Positions 44,155 through 52,388 of a stretch of 64,000 nucleotides of DNA are shown here, in pieces. Below the pieces are notes generated by a model. The model ran no database searches, was not told the origin of the DNA, and saw nothing but the letters and a program-made list of their open reading frames with translations. Both the position numbers and the translations under genes were made by a program. Numbering within the stretch: position 1 is the stretch's first letter; every line of letters starts with the position of its first letter. The stretch comes from RBG-13-51-18 sp963739395 (GTDB lineage Bacteria; Chloroflexota; Dehalococcoidia; Dehalococcoidales; RBG-16-60-22), in assembly GCA_963739395.1 (NCBI GenBank), contig CAVUAE010000001.1, positions 1,054,001 through 1,118,000 on the forward strand, written 5' to 3'.

Positions 44155-45132
44155 ATGAACCCTGACCTTACAGAATTATTAGACCCCGAACTAAAAGGAC
44201 CTATCAAGATGATGTTAAGCCAGATGCCGCCAACCTCTTTCGACAATCTGCCTGCGGCGCGTGCCGCTTCCAAACAAATGATGGCAGCGATGAAAAATCA
44301 GATGCCAGTCATTCCAGGTGTCATTACCGAAGACAGAATAATTCCGGGTCCTAAAGGTGCTCCCGATGTAACCGTAAGAATCTATCGTCCAGAAAAACAG
44401 ACTGGTTTACTTCCTGCCCTGCTCTGGATTCATGGCGGAGGCTATATGCTCGGTGAAATCGACCAGGAAGATTTTTCAGCAAAGCAATTCACGTTAGCCG
44501 GTAATTGCGTTGTCGTATCGGTAGAATACCGATTAGCTCCGGAGAATCCTTATCCAGCTCCACTAGAAGACTGTTATGCTGCTTTGAAATGGCTAGCAGC
44601 CCATACTGATGAGTTAAAGGTAGACCGTTCACGTATCGCCATCGGGGGTGCGAGCGCTGGGGGCGGACTTGCCGCTGGGCTGGCTCTTCTGGCACGCGAC
44701 CGAGCCGAAGTTGAAATTATGTTTCAGTTATTAATCTATCCCATGATTAACGACTGCAATGTCACTCCTGCTAGTGATACCTTACCTGACACCCTTTTCT
44801 GGACCAGGGAAAACAATTTAATAGGCTGGCGCTCATACCTTGGCAGTAAACCTGGAGGCAAAGGAATCTCTTACTACGCAGCGGCTTTCAGAACTACCAA
44901 ATTAGAAGGACTTCCTCCGGCGTATATAACTGTGGGTGACATTGACCTGTTTGCCCAGGAAGACGTTGAGTATGCACGTAGGTTAATTGCCGCCGGCGTC
45001 CCCACCGAACTTCATGTCTATCCCGGAGGCTGTCATGCTTTCGATATGCTCATCCCTGGTGCTGACATTTCTAAACGATTTACGTCCGATATACACCGGG
45101 CGTTAAAACGGGCACTTCACCAATCAGAATAA
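44155..45132 (+). CDS. alpha/beta hydrolase, hormone-sensitive-lipase-like esterase
   Basis: A 325-residue esterase of the HSL (family IV) group. Oxyanion-hole motif HGGGYMLG (about 94-101), nucleophile in GASAGGG (about 167-173), Asp in GDIDLF and His in GCHAF form the catalytic set. No signal peptide. GGAG precedes the ATG. It sits between a cupin and a Nif3-like gene with short gaps and the same direction. Confidence 0.93.
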   Translation: MNPDLTELLDPELKGPIKMMLSQMPPTSFDNLPAARAASKQMMAAMKNQMPVIPGVITEDRIIPGPKGAPDVTVRIYRPEKQTGLLPALLWIHGGGYMLGEIDQEDFSAKQFTLAGNCVVVSVEYRLAPENPYPAPLEDCYAALKWLAAHTDELKVDRSRIAIGGASAGGGLAAGLALLARDRAEVEIMFQLLIYPMINDCNVTPASDTLPDTLFWTRENNLIGWRSYLGSKPGGKGISYYAAAFRTTKLEGLPPAYITVGDIDLFAQEDVEYARRLIAAGVPTELHVYPGGCHAFDMLIPGADISKRFTSDIHRALKRALHQSE

Positions 45133-45177
45133 ACAGAATTTAAGCCTTAAAACTTTCAGAACTTGAGGGTTACGTAA

Positions 45178-45984
45178 ATGAATGTTAAGGAAGTCGTCGA
45201 AATTGTATTAACGTTAAATGGTGGAAGAAAATTTGAAAAAACCTGCGACCAGCTTATCGAAGGCAGCTGGGAGTATCAAGTGACCGGTATTGTTACGACA
45301 TTTATGGCCACCGTCGAGGTAATTCGCCGGGCAATTAAAATGGGCTGCAACCTAATCATTACCCATGAACCAACTTATTTTACTGGTTTAGACAACACAG
45401 ACTGGGTAAAAGATGACTCGGTTTATCAGCAGAAAAAGGGTTTGATTGACGATAATAAAATATCAATCTGGCGGTACCATGACCATATGCATAGCGGTAA
45501 TGAAGACCTTATTTATGCCGGATTATTAAAAGACCTGGGATGGACGAAGTATTTAAACAAAGAATTCCCATTGCCGCATTGTTATACGATTCCTGTAACA
45601 GCAGTTAAAACTTTAGTTGGCTTTTTGAAGAAGACCCTCGGCATGAAGGTTATACAAATCGTTGGCAACTCAGATATGAAATGCAGTCGAGTCGGCATAC
45701 TAGTCGGCGGAGGCAGCCTTGGACTTGGCCGTGAAGAGATGCCAGCCAAGCTGATGAACGATCAACAGCTGGATGTGATAATCTGCGGCGAAATCACCGA
45801 ATGGACATTAAGCGCCTATGTTCGTGACGCCGCGGCTTTAAGCTTCAACAAAGCGATGATTGTTGTAGGACATGAACGAAGCGAAGAACCCGGTATGAAA
45901 GAGCTGGCTAACCGACTACAGCCACTTTTAAAAGAAATTCCGGTTCAATTTGCAGACGCCGAAGAGCCGTTTACATATCTATAA
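45178..45984 (+). CDS. Nif3-like dinuclear metal-centre protein
   Basis: A 268-residue protein of the Nif3/DUF34 family. Metal-ligand segments ITHEPTYFTG (about 60-69) and YHDHMHSG (about 98-105) and a late HERSEEPGM are visible. Function of the family is debated (GTP cyclohydrolase-like or metal handling). Its end lies only 28 nt from the left 16-bp repeat of the ATPase island. Confidence 0.85.
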   Translation: MNVKEVVEIVLTLNGGRKFEKTCDQLIEGSWEYQVTGIVTTFMATVEVIRRAIKMGCNLIITHEPTYFTGLDNTDWVKDDSVYQQKKGLIDDNKISIWRYHDHMHSGNEDLIYAGLLKDLGWTKYLNKEFPLPHCYTIPVTAVKTLVGFLKKTLGMKVIQIVGNSDMKCSRVGILVGGGSLGLGREEMPAKLMNDQQLDVIICGEITEWTLSAYVRDAAALSFNKAMIVVGHERSEEPGMKELANRLQPLLKEIPVQFADAEEPFTYL

Positions 45985-46012
45985 AATTACTTAATAGTTA
46001 TTTAACTCTACC

Positions 46013-46028
46013 TACCACTGCACGAACA
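46013..46028 (+). repeat. left copy of 16-bp direct repeat (dnaN 3'-end sequence)
   Basis: TACCACTGCACGAACA, identical to 48476-48491. On the minus strand it encodes FVQW and most of a stop codon, the same residues that end DnaN. Possible attachment-site remnant. Confidence 0.75.
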
Positions 46029-46112
46029 ATGGGATGTCTGCCCTTTCATGCGTACGTTTGTTCAGGCTAATTTGAAAAAATGTAGAATATTATTAGTCCG
46101 TTAATTGATAAC

Positions 46113-48284
46113 TCAACTAGCAAATTGGCTAATATCCCTGTAAAGTTGTTTTAAATGATGGTCGGATAAATCTATCAGAGGTTCATACATGAAGGAATTG
46201 AGGTGGATAGCTTCCGGTGTCATCATTATGACCCTAGACAATAGTTTTCTAGATTCTTTGTCTGACGGAAATTTCTTTACAAAGTTGTCGAATAGCACTC
46301 TCGTTTGATTTCCACTAATATCTACTGTAACCGCGGGGTCATTTATTTTTTTTATGATTGCTTTTTCAGCTTTGAGCCTTATTGCGATTGACAAAACGAT
46401 TTTATTCTCAAGGTTAATAGTTTCGACATTATTGAGACAACACTCATCCGCCTGCTGAAAAATAAGAGAAATTACTGTGGTATTATCTGAGGTGATTGAA
46501 GGCGCAGGCGTAAATATAGTTCCATAGATAGATGCTAAATCGTTTAATGTAATCGAGTCTGTATCTGATTTGTAATGGAGTAATGACGTTAACTTTAAAT
46601 ACTCATGGTTAGATCGCCCTTTAGTATATTCAATAATGTTACGCGCCATTGGTATAGTAGCTATTAGACAATTTTTATTGCCAGGCAGTTGATCTTTCCA
46701 ACGTGTAAATGGAGTTCTTAAGCAATCAGCTTGTACCAATTTCACTTCTGATTCAGACTTGATTGACATCAGGCAATTCTCCCAATATACAGGAAGTCGG
46801 CTTTGTACTGTTCTAAAAAAATCAAAGTTATGAGTTAACAATAGAATTAGAAATTTTTTGGTTTCCTCTATTTCTTTCAAGTATTCAATGATCGCAAATT
46901 TGTTTTTGTAGTCAAAAGAATCTGCGATATCATCTAATACTAGAATAGTTTGATAATCCTCTGTCTCACGTGCTCTTATCTCGTAAATTATATCTAATAT
47001 ATACAAAGCTCTTTTCTCGCCTGTACTTAATACACTTAACAATTCCACTTTATTCATCTCACAGCGGTCAGTGCCATCTATATAATTAAAAGTTATTTTA
47101 GGTGTAATTTCCTTAAGAATCACTTCTTCTTGATTAGCTACTTCAATTTCGAAGGGTACTGTAAAACGTTCTTTAAAAATATTGATAACCTCTCGCCAAC
47201 GAGTTTCTTGACTTCTTGCCTTATTAACAATTGAATCTATTTGTTTTTTACCTTCCTTAAAAACCTCAAGAAAATTTTTATAAAGTTCCTTCTCAGAAAT
47301 TAGATAAGAAATCCATAGTTTCTTTTTGAAAGTATCAACACTAGCCAATTCAGGTAAAATTTTCATATTGTCTAATAGGTATTGATGAAACTTACGAAGT
47401 TCAGCATTACCCATAATCTTGAAATCAATTGAATTAAATTTATCCTTAAGTTCGGGATTATTTAATATTCGGTTTTCCTCTTCGGAAATAACTGCATCAA
47501 AATCAGATTGCGATGTAATTTCTGTTTTTTTAGAAGATGAATCTGATAGTAAAATAGCATGTTTAGCGGAAAAGTATTTATTAGCTTTTAGGTTTTTTGA
47601 TACAGTAGATGCGTTGTAGTGATTGAAGCCACCCTTTCTGAAATAATTTGAACTGTCGATAATTTCATTGTATTTATCAATATAGTCACACAACAAGGAA
47701 TGCATGCCTGGTGATTTTAAAAAGGGTTCAGTCTTATCATTTATTACTTCGGAATAAAGAATATCAGCAAAATCTGACGATGATGAATTAACATTATCTT
47801 GTAGTTTTGATAATAATAATGAACTGTCATTTGATTTATCATCGAAAGCTGATAGCATTAGTTGTTCAGCGTTCTTTTTTGTATTAGAAACTTTACCAAT
47901 AGCTGATAATAGAGTAAGTCTAGAACTTTCAATAGATTTTGCTGTTGATTCGTATTGTTTCCTTAATTCTTCGTCTACAAGCAAAGTAGATATACGTTCA
48001 GATTCGTATTTTTCGTCATATGAGTCAACGACAAATATATGAAGAGGGTTTAAAGAGTTACCTGTTTCGTCTTTAATATTACATAGTGCTGTTCTTTGAG
48101 TATAAATAGCGTCTCTAGGTTCTCTTGATTGGCTAAGGTCATTAAATACTTTTGCAAGGGATGTTTTCATTGCACCATTGGGAGCATAGAGTAAGAATGA
48201 GTTCGCATTAGTAGTAGCAAAGTCAAATTCATGTTTAAGTGCTTTTATTCCATAACAATTTTTCAAATCAACGGAAATTTTCAT
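46113..48284 (-). CDS. solitary ABC/AAA-type ATPase with deviant P-loop, candidate defence gene
   Basis: A 723-residue protein with an SMC/RecF-like split ATPase: P-loop YAPNGAMKTSLAK (about 33-45; Gly positions of the Walker A replaced by Ala and Met), coiled segment (about 85-180), signature LSTGEKRALYIL, Walker B TILVLDDIADS and H-loop LLTHNFDF. The C-terminal 200 residues (from about RWKDQLPGN) are an unrecognised domain ending SFMYEPLIDLSDHHLKQLY. The gene is AT-rich (17 G/C in 47401-47460) unlike dnaN (32 in 48601-48660). Own promoter and AGGAG site. Resembles the ATPase half of anti-phage systems but no toxin partner follows. Defence is inferred. Confidence 0.75.
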   Translation of the reverse strand: MKISVDLKNCYGIKALKHEFDFATTNANSFLLYAPNGAMKTSLAKVFNDLSQSREPRDAIYTQRTALCNIKDETGNSLNPLHIFVVDSYDEKYESERISTLLVDEELRKQYESTAKSIESSRLTLLSAIGKVSNTKKNAEQLMLSAFDDKSNDSSLLLSKLQDNVNSSSSDFADILYSEVINDKTEPFLKSPGMHSLLCDYIDKYNEIIDSSNYFRKGGFNHYNASTVSKNLKANKYFSAKHAILLSDSSSKKTEITSQSDFDAVISEEENRILNNPELKDKFNSIDFKIMGNAELRKFHQYLLDNMKILPELASVDTFKKKLWISYLISEKELYKNFLEVFKEGKKQIDSIVNKARSQETRWREVINIFKERFTVPFEIEVANQEEVILKEITPKITFNYIDGTDRCEMNKVELLSVLSTGEKRALYILDIIYEIRARETEDYQTILVLDDIADSFDYKNKFAIIEYLKEIEETKKFLILLLTHNFDFFRTVQSRLPVYWENCLMSIKSESEVKLVQADCLRTPFTRWKDQLPGNKNCLIATIPMARNIIEYTKGRSNHEYLKLTSLLHYKSDTDSITLNDLASIYGTIFTPAPSITSDNTTVISLIFQQADECCLNNVETINLENKIVLSIAIRLKAEKAIIKKINDPAVTVDISGNQTRVLFDNFVKKFPSDKESRKLLSRVIMMTPEAIHLNSFMYEPLIDLSDHHLKQLYRDISQFAS

Positions 48285-48320
48285 ATTAACTCCTATGTAT
48301 GGGGTTGAGAGTGTGCGTGT

Positions 48321-48349
48321 ATTATGCGCTTAGTGTTAAAATACGTCAA
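48321..48349 (-). promoter_or_regulatory. promoter of the island ATPase
   Basis: Minus strand: -35 TTGACG (48344-48349), 17-nt spacer, -10 CATAAT (48321-48326). It overlaps a possible divergent extended -10 (TGTTAAAAT, -10 at 48337-48342) reading rightward. Confidence 0.65.
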
Positions 48350-48352
48350 TAT

Positions 48353-48421
48353 ATGGGTAAAAAGAAGCGAGTAAAAAAAGCTTACAGTGGCTCGGCTCAT
48401 TATTGGTCTGAACGTATGTAA
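48353..48421 (+). CDS. 22-codon frame inside the island, possible leaderless micropeptide
   Basis: Frame of 22 residues, MGKKKRVKKAYSGSAHYWSERM when read from 48353, with a strongly basic start. An extended -10 ends 10 nt before the ATG, the same geometry as other leaderless genes here. It could instead be the surviving N-terminus of a deleted gene. Very short; chance cannot be excluded. Confidence 0.25.
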   Translation: MGKKKRVKKAYSGSAHYWSERM

Positions 48422-48446
48422 AAAAAGGGGAGCATTTCTGCTCCCC
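48420..48446 (-). terminator. terminator after dnaN
   Basis: Eight-base-pair stem GGGGAGCA / TGCTCCCC with a TTTC loop (48427-48446) followed on the minus strand by seven T. It lies inside the putative island. Confidence 0.85.
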
Positions 48447-48474
48447 CCTCGTTTTAATCAGGCTATTTCTTTAA

Positions 48475-49608
48475 TTACCACTGCACGAACATCGGCATGA
48501 CAACGTGCGTGTAATTCTCTGACCCCACCGGACTGATAAGCCCCGGACTGGAAGGATTAGTGATTGCCAGGGATACCTGCGATTCATGGAGGACGCTTAA
48601 AACATCGGTGAGGTACTTGCCGTTGAAAGCTATTTTGGCTTCGGCGCCCTCTACTGTGGCGTCGATTTCTCCAACGTCGTCGCCGATTTCTTCCGAGCGT
48701 GCCGAGACAGCCAGTTTGCCGGGATTCTTATCGTTGCTAGGTGTCACTACCAGGCGGACGATACCGCTGCCATCGCGCGCGAATATCGAGGCGGTCTTGG
48801 TGGCACGCAGGAATTCCGCCACGCTAACTATAACCCGTGTATTATAACTCTTGGGGATAAGCTGGGAGTAGTTAGGGAAGGTTCCCTGAACAAGCTGCGA
48901 GACTAATTCCGTACTCTTTAAACGGAACAAAACCTGACTCTTGTTGGGATTTAGCGTGAGGATAACGGCTTCTTCCTGGTCGCCGATAAGCCGATTTAAT
49001 TCAGCTAAAGTGCGGGCGGGGATTATAACCTCGGTCTTCTCTTTGATTTTATCTTTAACCGGCATTTTAAAGACCGCCAGCCTGAAGCCATCAGCCGCAG
49101 CGAGGGTTAAGGCGCTACCTTCGAACTGGGTGCAGACGCCGGTCAGAACAGGACGTGATTCTTCGGTAGCGGCGGCGAAGACAACCTGGTTAATCGCCTG
49201 ACGTAGAGCTTCAACTTCAACCTTGGTGGTGATGCCGTCATCAACGCTGGGGATGGGAGGAAATTCTTTAGCATCGACGCCGCTGATACGCGCTTCAAAA
49301 CGGGCGCACTTAAGTCCTAATGTTTTCGTCTGCGGGGAGAGATTGACCGATATCGTTTCACCGGGTAATGAGCTAACGAATTCCGTAAGCAGTCGGGCTG
49401 GCACGGTAATGGAGCCCTCTTCTTCTATTTTGGCGCCAATCCAGCAGCTGATAGCCATTTCGAGATTAGTAGCGACGAGCTTCAAACGGCCTTCATCAGT
49501 GGCTAAAAGAACGTTATTAGTAATGGGCAAGGTCGTCCTGGTAGCTACCGCTCTCCCGACGATGCTCAATCCACGGTTAAGGTTTTCCTGAAGGCAGGTT
49601 AGTTTCAT
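48475..49608 (-). CDS. dnaN: DNA polymerase III beta sliding clamp
   Basis: A 377-residue clamp, the normal length for three-domain DnaN. The N-terminus MKLTCLQENLNRGLSIVGRAV and the central LTGV...AADGFRLAV and C-terminal VVMPMFVQW patterns are typical. It forms the ring that tethers the replicative polymerase. It is not accompanied by dnaA or recF here. GGGGGTG precedes the ATG. The last codons form the right copy of the 16-bp repeat. Confidence 0.97.
   Translation of the reverse strand: MKLTCLQENLNRGLSIVGRAVATRTTLPITNNVLLATDEGRLKLVATNLEMAISCWIGAKIEEEGSITVPARLLTEFVSSLPGETISVNLSPQTKTLGLKCARFEARISGVDAKEFPPIPSVDDGITTKVEVEALRQAINQVVFAAATEESRPVLTGVCTQFEGSALTLAAADGFRLAVFKMPVKDKIKEKTEVIIPARTLAELNRLIGDQEEAVILTLNPNKSQVLFRLKSTELVSQLVQGTFPNYSQLIPKSYNTRVIVSVAEFLRATKTASIFARDGSGIVRLVVTPSNDKNPGKLAVSARSEEIGDDVGEIDATVEGAEAKIAFNGKYLTDVLSVLHESQVSLAITNPSSPGLISPVGSENYTHVVMPMFVQW
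48476..48491 (+). repeat. right copy of 16-bp direct repeat, within dnaN
   Basis: TACCACTGCACGAACA, identical to 46013-46028. It covers codons for FVQW and the first stop bases of dnaN. Confidence 0.75.
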
Positions 49609-49660
49609 GGTGCACCCCCAATAATAGCTTTGGTGGACTAGTATACAACATTATACAGGA

Positions 49661-50146
49661 CTATTCAAGCTCAATGGTGCCGCTTTTACCGCCGCTTTTT
49701 TTCACGAGGCGGATATTCTCGATTTTCATGCCGCGGTCGACGGCTTTACACATATCATAAATAGTAAGGGCAGTGACGGCAACGGCAGTCAGCGCTTCCA
49801 TCTCCACGCCGGTCTTGCCGGTGCTGGAAACGGTGGCGGTGATGCCAATTGTGCTGGTGGCTTTATCTGGCGAGAACTCAATAGAAACATTACTGATGAG
49901 AATTGGATGACAGAGAGGGATGAGGTCGGGGGTTTTTTTCGCTGCCGTGATGCCAGCTAACTGCGCTGTGGTGAGGACGTCACCTTTGGCTACCTTACCA
50001 CTCTGGATAAGCTTAAAAGTGGCGGGCTGCATCTTGACCACGCCTTTAGCAATGGCTATGCGGGCGGTGTCCTCTTTAGCGCTAATGTCCACCATACGAG
50101 GTCGCCCGGCGGCATCGACATGGGTCAGCTTTGATGTCTTTTTCAT
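49661..50146 (-). CDS. moaC: cyclic pyranopterin monophosphate synthase accessory protein MoaC
   Basis: A 161-residue MoaC, which with MoaA makes cPMP in molybdopterin synthesis. The conserved LIPLCHPILIS block (about 73-83) and the KTGVEMEALTAV and DMCKAVD motifs are present. It lies 6 nt after moaA in the same operon. The product is required for the tungsten enzyme at 5103-6947. GGGGGG-containing sequence from the moaA end precedes the ATG. Confidence 0.97.
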   Translation of the reverse strand: MKKTSKLTHVDAAGRPRMVDISAKEDTARIAIAKGVVKMQPATFKLIQSGKVAKGDVLTTAQLAGITAAKKTPDLIPLCHPILISNVSIEFSPDKATSTIGITATVSSTGKTGVEMEALTAVAVTALTIYDMCKAVDRGMKIENIRLVKKSGGKSGTIELE

Positions 50147-50152
50147 CTTAAC

Positions 50153-51136
50153 TTAGCCCCCCACCTGGGAGAAAGGACGCCCCTTATGAACGATGCCTTC
50201 GGCGAGTTGATGTCCCCTGGGCTTATTGGCGGTGGCTTTGATAATTATTTCCTTAAGCTCCTCGACGGAGGCGCCGCGGCGGAGGGGTTCGCGTAAATCT
50301 ATCTCATCCTCGTGGAGAAGGCAGAGGCGGAGTTTGCCATCCGCAGTGAGGCGGAGTCGGTTGCATTGATAACAGAAATGTTCGGTAACCGGGGTAATAA
50401 AACCTACCGTGCCTTTAGCGCCCGGGAAGCGGTAGTATTTGGCGGGTCCGTTGCCTTTATCCAGCTTGTATGGCTCCATCTTGCCTAAAAAGTCGAGCCG
50501 TTTTTTCATTTCTTTGACGGGGACGATGTCGTTAAAATTAAGACTTTCACCATTAACAGGCATATGCTCGATGAAGCGTACATGCCAGCCGTCTTCGATG
50601 GTCTTGCGGGCGAAATCGGGGAGTTCGTCGTCGTTAATGCCAGCCATAACGACCATGTTAATTTTAACGGGGGTGAGGCCTACTTTATTGGCGGTCTCGA
50701 TACCTTTAAGCGTATCCTCAAGCTCGCCGCAGCGGGTAATTTGCTTAAAGCGTTCCGGCTTAAGAGTATCTAAACTCACGTTAACGCGCACTAAACCAGC
50801 CTTTTTAAGTTCAGCGGCGTACTTGGCGAGAAGGATGCCGTTGGTCGTCAGCGAAAGGTCTTTAATAGTTTTGATGCTAGCAATCATTTTTATTAGGTCG
50901 GGTAAGCCCAAGCGCACCAGCGGTTCGCCCCCGGTAATACGCACCCTGTCAATGCCGAGTTCGGCAGCGGCTTTAACGAGGGTGAAAATCTCCTCGTAAC
51001 TCAAGATGTCGACGTGGGACATCAGCGAGATGCCATCCGGCGGCATGCAATAAATACAGCGCAGATTGCACCTGTCTGTCACCGAAATACGCAGGTAATT
51101 GATGCGACGCTGGAATGAATCGGCAAGCTTAGTCAT
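50153..51136 (-). CDS. moaA: GTP 3',8-cyclase MoaA
   Basis: A 327-residue radical-SAM enzyme for the first step of molybdopterin synthesis. The N-terminal cluster is C23-x3-C27-x2-C30 (CNLRCIYC) and the C-terminal one CYQC-x13-C (HFCYQCNRLRLTADGKLRLC, stated as about 265-285). I start it at ATG 51136 (MTKLADSF), with AGAAGG upstream. The frame is open 59 codons further but that extension would cross the divergent promoter region. The C-terminal GG end expected of active MoaA (QVGG) is present. Confidence 0.96.
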   Translation of the reverse strand: MTKLADSFQRRINYLRISVTDRCNLRCIYCMPPDGISLMSHVDILSYEEIFTLVKAAAELGIDRVRITGGEPLVRLGLPDLIKMIASIKTIKDLSLTTNGILLAKYAAELKKAGLVRVNVSLDTLKPERFKQITRCGELEDTLKGIETANKVGLTPVKINMVVMAGINDDELPDFARKTIEDGWHVRFIEHMPVNGESLNFNDIVPVKEMKKRLDFLGKMEPYKLDKGNGPAKYYRFPGAKGTVGFITPVTEHFCYQCNRLRLTADGKLRLCLLHEDEIDLREPLRRGASVEELKEIIIKATANKPRGHQLAEGIVHKGRPFSQVGG

Positions 51137-51185
51137 GTTATGCCTTCTAATTGGTATTATACAGGAATGAAGAGGGAGTTTACAG

Positions 51186-51214
51186 TTGATACGAGGAGTA
51201 AAAGAGTATAGAAT
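51186..51214 (+). promoter_or_regulatory. promoter of the 51244 gene
   Basis: -35 TTGATA (51186-51191), 17-nt spacer, -10 TAGAAT (51209-51214), 29 nt before the ATG, with GAGGAG between. Confidence 0.6.
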
Positions 51215-51243
51215 GGTGCGAACAACTGAAGAGAGGAGTTTTA

Positions 51244-52224
51244 ATGGATAATCAGGGATTTGGCAAAATGCTACAGGCGTTTCACTGGGAAGAGAAAGGG
51301 ATAAAAGTCGCAACCGCTCTAGCCGATAAATTCAATGAGTATCTCAAAGGCAAAACGCCAACGGCCGAGACCGCCTGGGCGTTTTCCAGGCAACTCATAA
51401 AAGAAAAGAAAAACAGCATCAGAAACTACATAGCCCTGGTGCTATATTGCCAGTTTATCCGGAACAATGACATGTACGTCGCTTTTCTGGAACTCGTCGA
51501 CGGAGGGGAAGTAAGCGATAACCTGTATAAAAAGGTCGTTAAAGTATTCGGGGAGGAAGTAAGGGACGAGGTCTTTAGTGGAACGGGCGTTGCACCATAC
51601 GGGACGCCAACGCCGGATAAACCGGCTTATATTCACCCGGTGCTTAAACGACTTGAGAAAAAAATCGGGTTCAAGACCTGTAGAGAGTTTTTGTCAGGCT
51701 GCTTAAGAAACCTGCGGGCGAGAGATTATGCAGAAGAACCGGGACGATACCGCCAAGCCGGAGACATAGATAAATACCTGATACAGAAAAAAGAAGGGTT
51801 CATAGCACAACTGGAAGACTTTCGGCGCGAGGGACGCATGTTTTTCGCCCAGGAAATCACGGCGGAAGTTATAGAACTCGTAAAGAAAAACCCGGAAATG
51901 GGAGCGGGGAAAAGGAATGGCAACATTATTTACGAGACCAAGATACCGTATATGGCCAAACAATACCTCGCCGCAACCGACCCCATTTTAAAGCGTTACT
52001 ATTCCTGCCACTGTCCCTGGGCGCGCGACGCTATAAAGAACGGTGACGTAAACATAGCCAGGAATTTGTGCTATTGCAGCGGCGGTTTCATGAAGAAATC
52101 CTGGGAAGTGATTTTTAAACAGCCCTTGAAAGTGGAAGTGCTGGAAAGCGTATTAAGTGGAGGGGAATGCTGCCGATTTGCCATCCACTTACCTAAAGAG
52201 GCGCTGGCGGGTAAGAAAAAATAA
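51244..52224 (+). CDS. conserved-looking protein with C-terminal cysteine motif, function unknown
   Basis: A 326-residue soluble protein that I do not recognise with confidence. The first 200 residues are mostly helical. The last 80 contain clustered cysteines: YYSCHCPWARDAI, then ARNLCYCSGGFMKKSW and GGECCRF. The pattern resembles metal or hydrocarbon-binding families in anaerobes (DUF6144-like), but this is a guess. GAGGAG precedes the ATG. Next gene is an AraC/GyrI-type regulator on the same strand. Confidence 0.55.
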   Translation: MDNQGFGKMLQAFHWEEKGIKVATALADKFNEYLKGKTPTAETAWAFSRQLIKEKKNSIRNYIALVLYCQFIRNNDMYVAFLELVDGGEVSDNLYKKVVKVFGEEVRDEVFSGTGVAPYGTPTPDKPAYIHPVLKRLEKKIGFKTCREFLSGCLRNLRARDYAEEPGRYRQAGDIDKYLIQKKEGFIAQLEDFRREGRMFFAQEITAEVIELVKKNPEMGAGKRNGNIIYETKIPYMAKQYLAATDPILKRYYSCHCPWARDAIKNGDVNIARNLCYCSGGFMKKSWEVIFKQPLKVEVLESVLSGGECCRFAIHLPKEALAGKKK

Positions 52225-52388
52225 GAGACGTCAAATATTTAAATTACACTCGTTGATATAGCTGACAATCAACCTATTTGACTTAAATTGCGGCAAAACA
52301 GGTCAAGATTATTGCGCCATCCCGTATTATACTTACTTTACGAGGTGATAATACGAACGACCGGGGAAACATAGAAGCGGCACAGCGG

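Larger units (their letters stand above)
46013..48491 (-). mobile_element. candidate small integrated island at the dnaN 3' end
   Basis: About 2.46 kb bounded by perfect 16-bp direct repeats, one being the last bases of dnaN. It contains one AT-rich ATPase gene and its promoter, a 22-codon frame and the terminator that follows dnaN. No integrase is inside. The layout matches integration into a gene's 3' end, with the gene end restored (stop TAA at dnaN, TAG at the distal copy). Confidence 0.55.

Noticed and set aside
51137..51313. N-terminal extension of moaA by 59 codons
   Set aside because: It crosses the divergent promoter and start region of the 51244 gene and has no similarity to MoaA.
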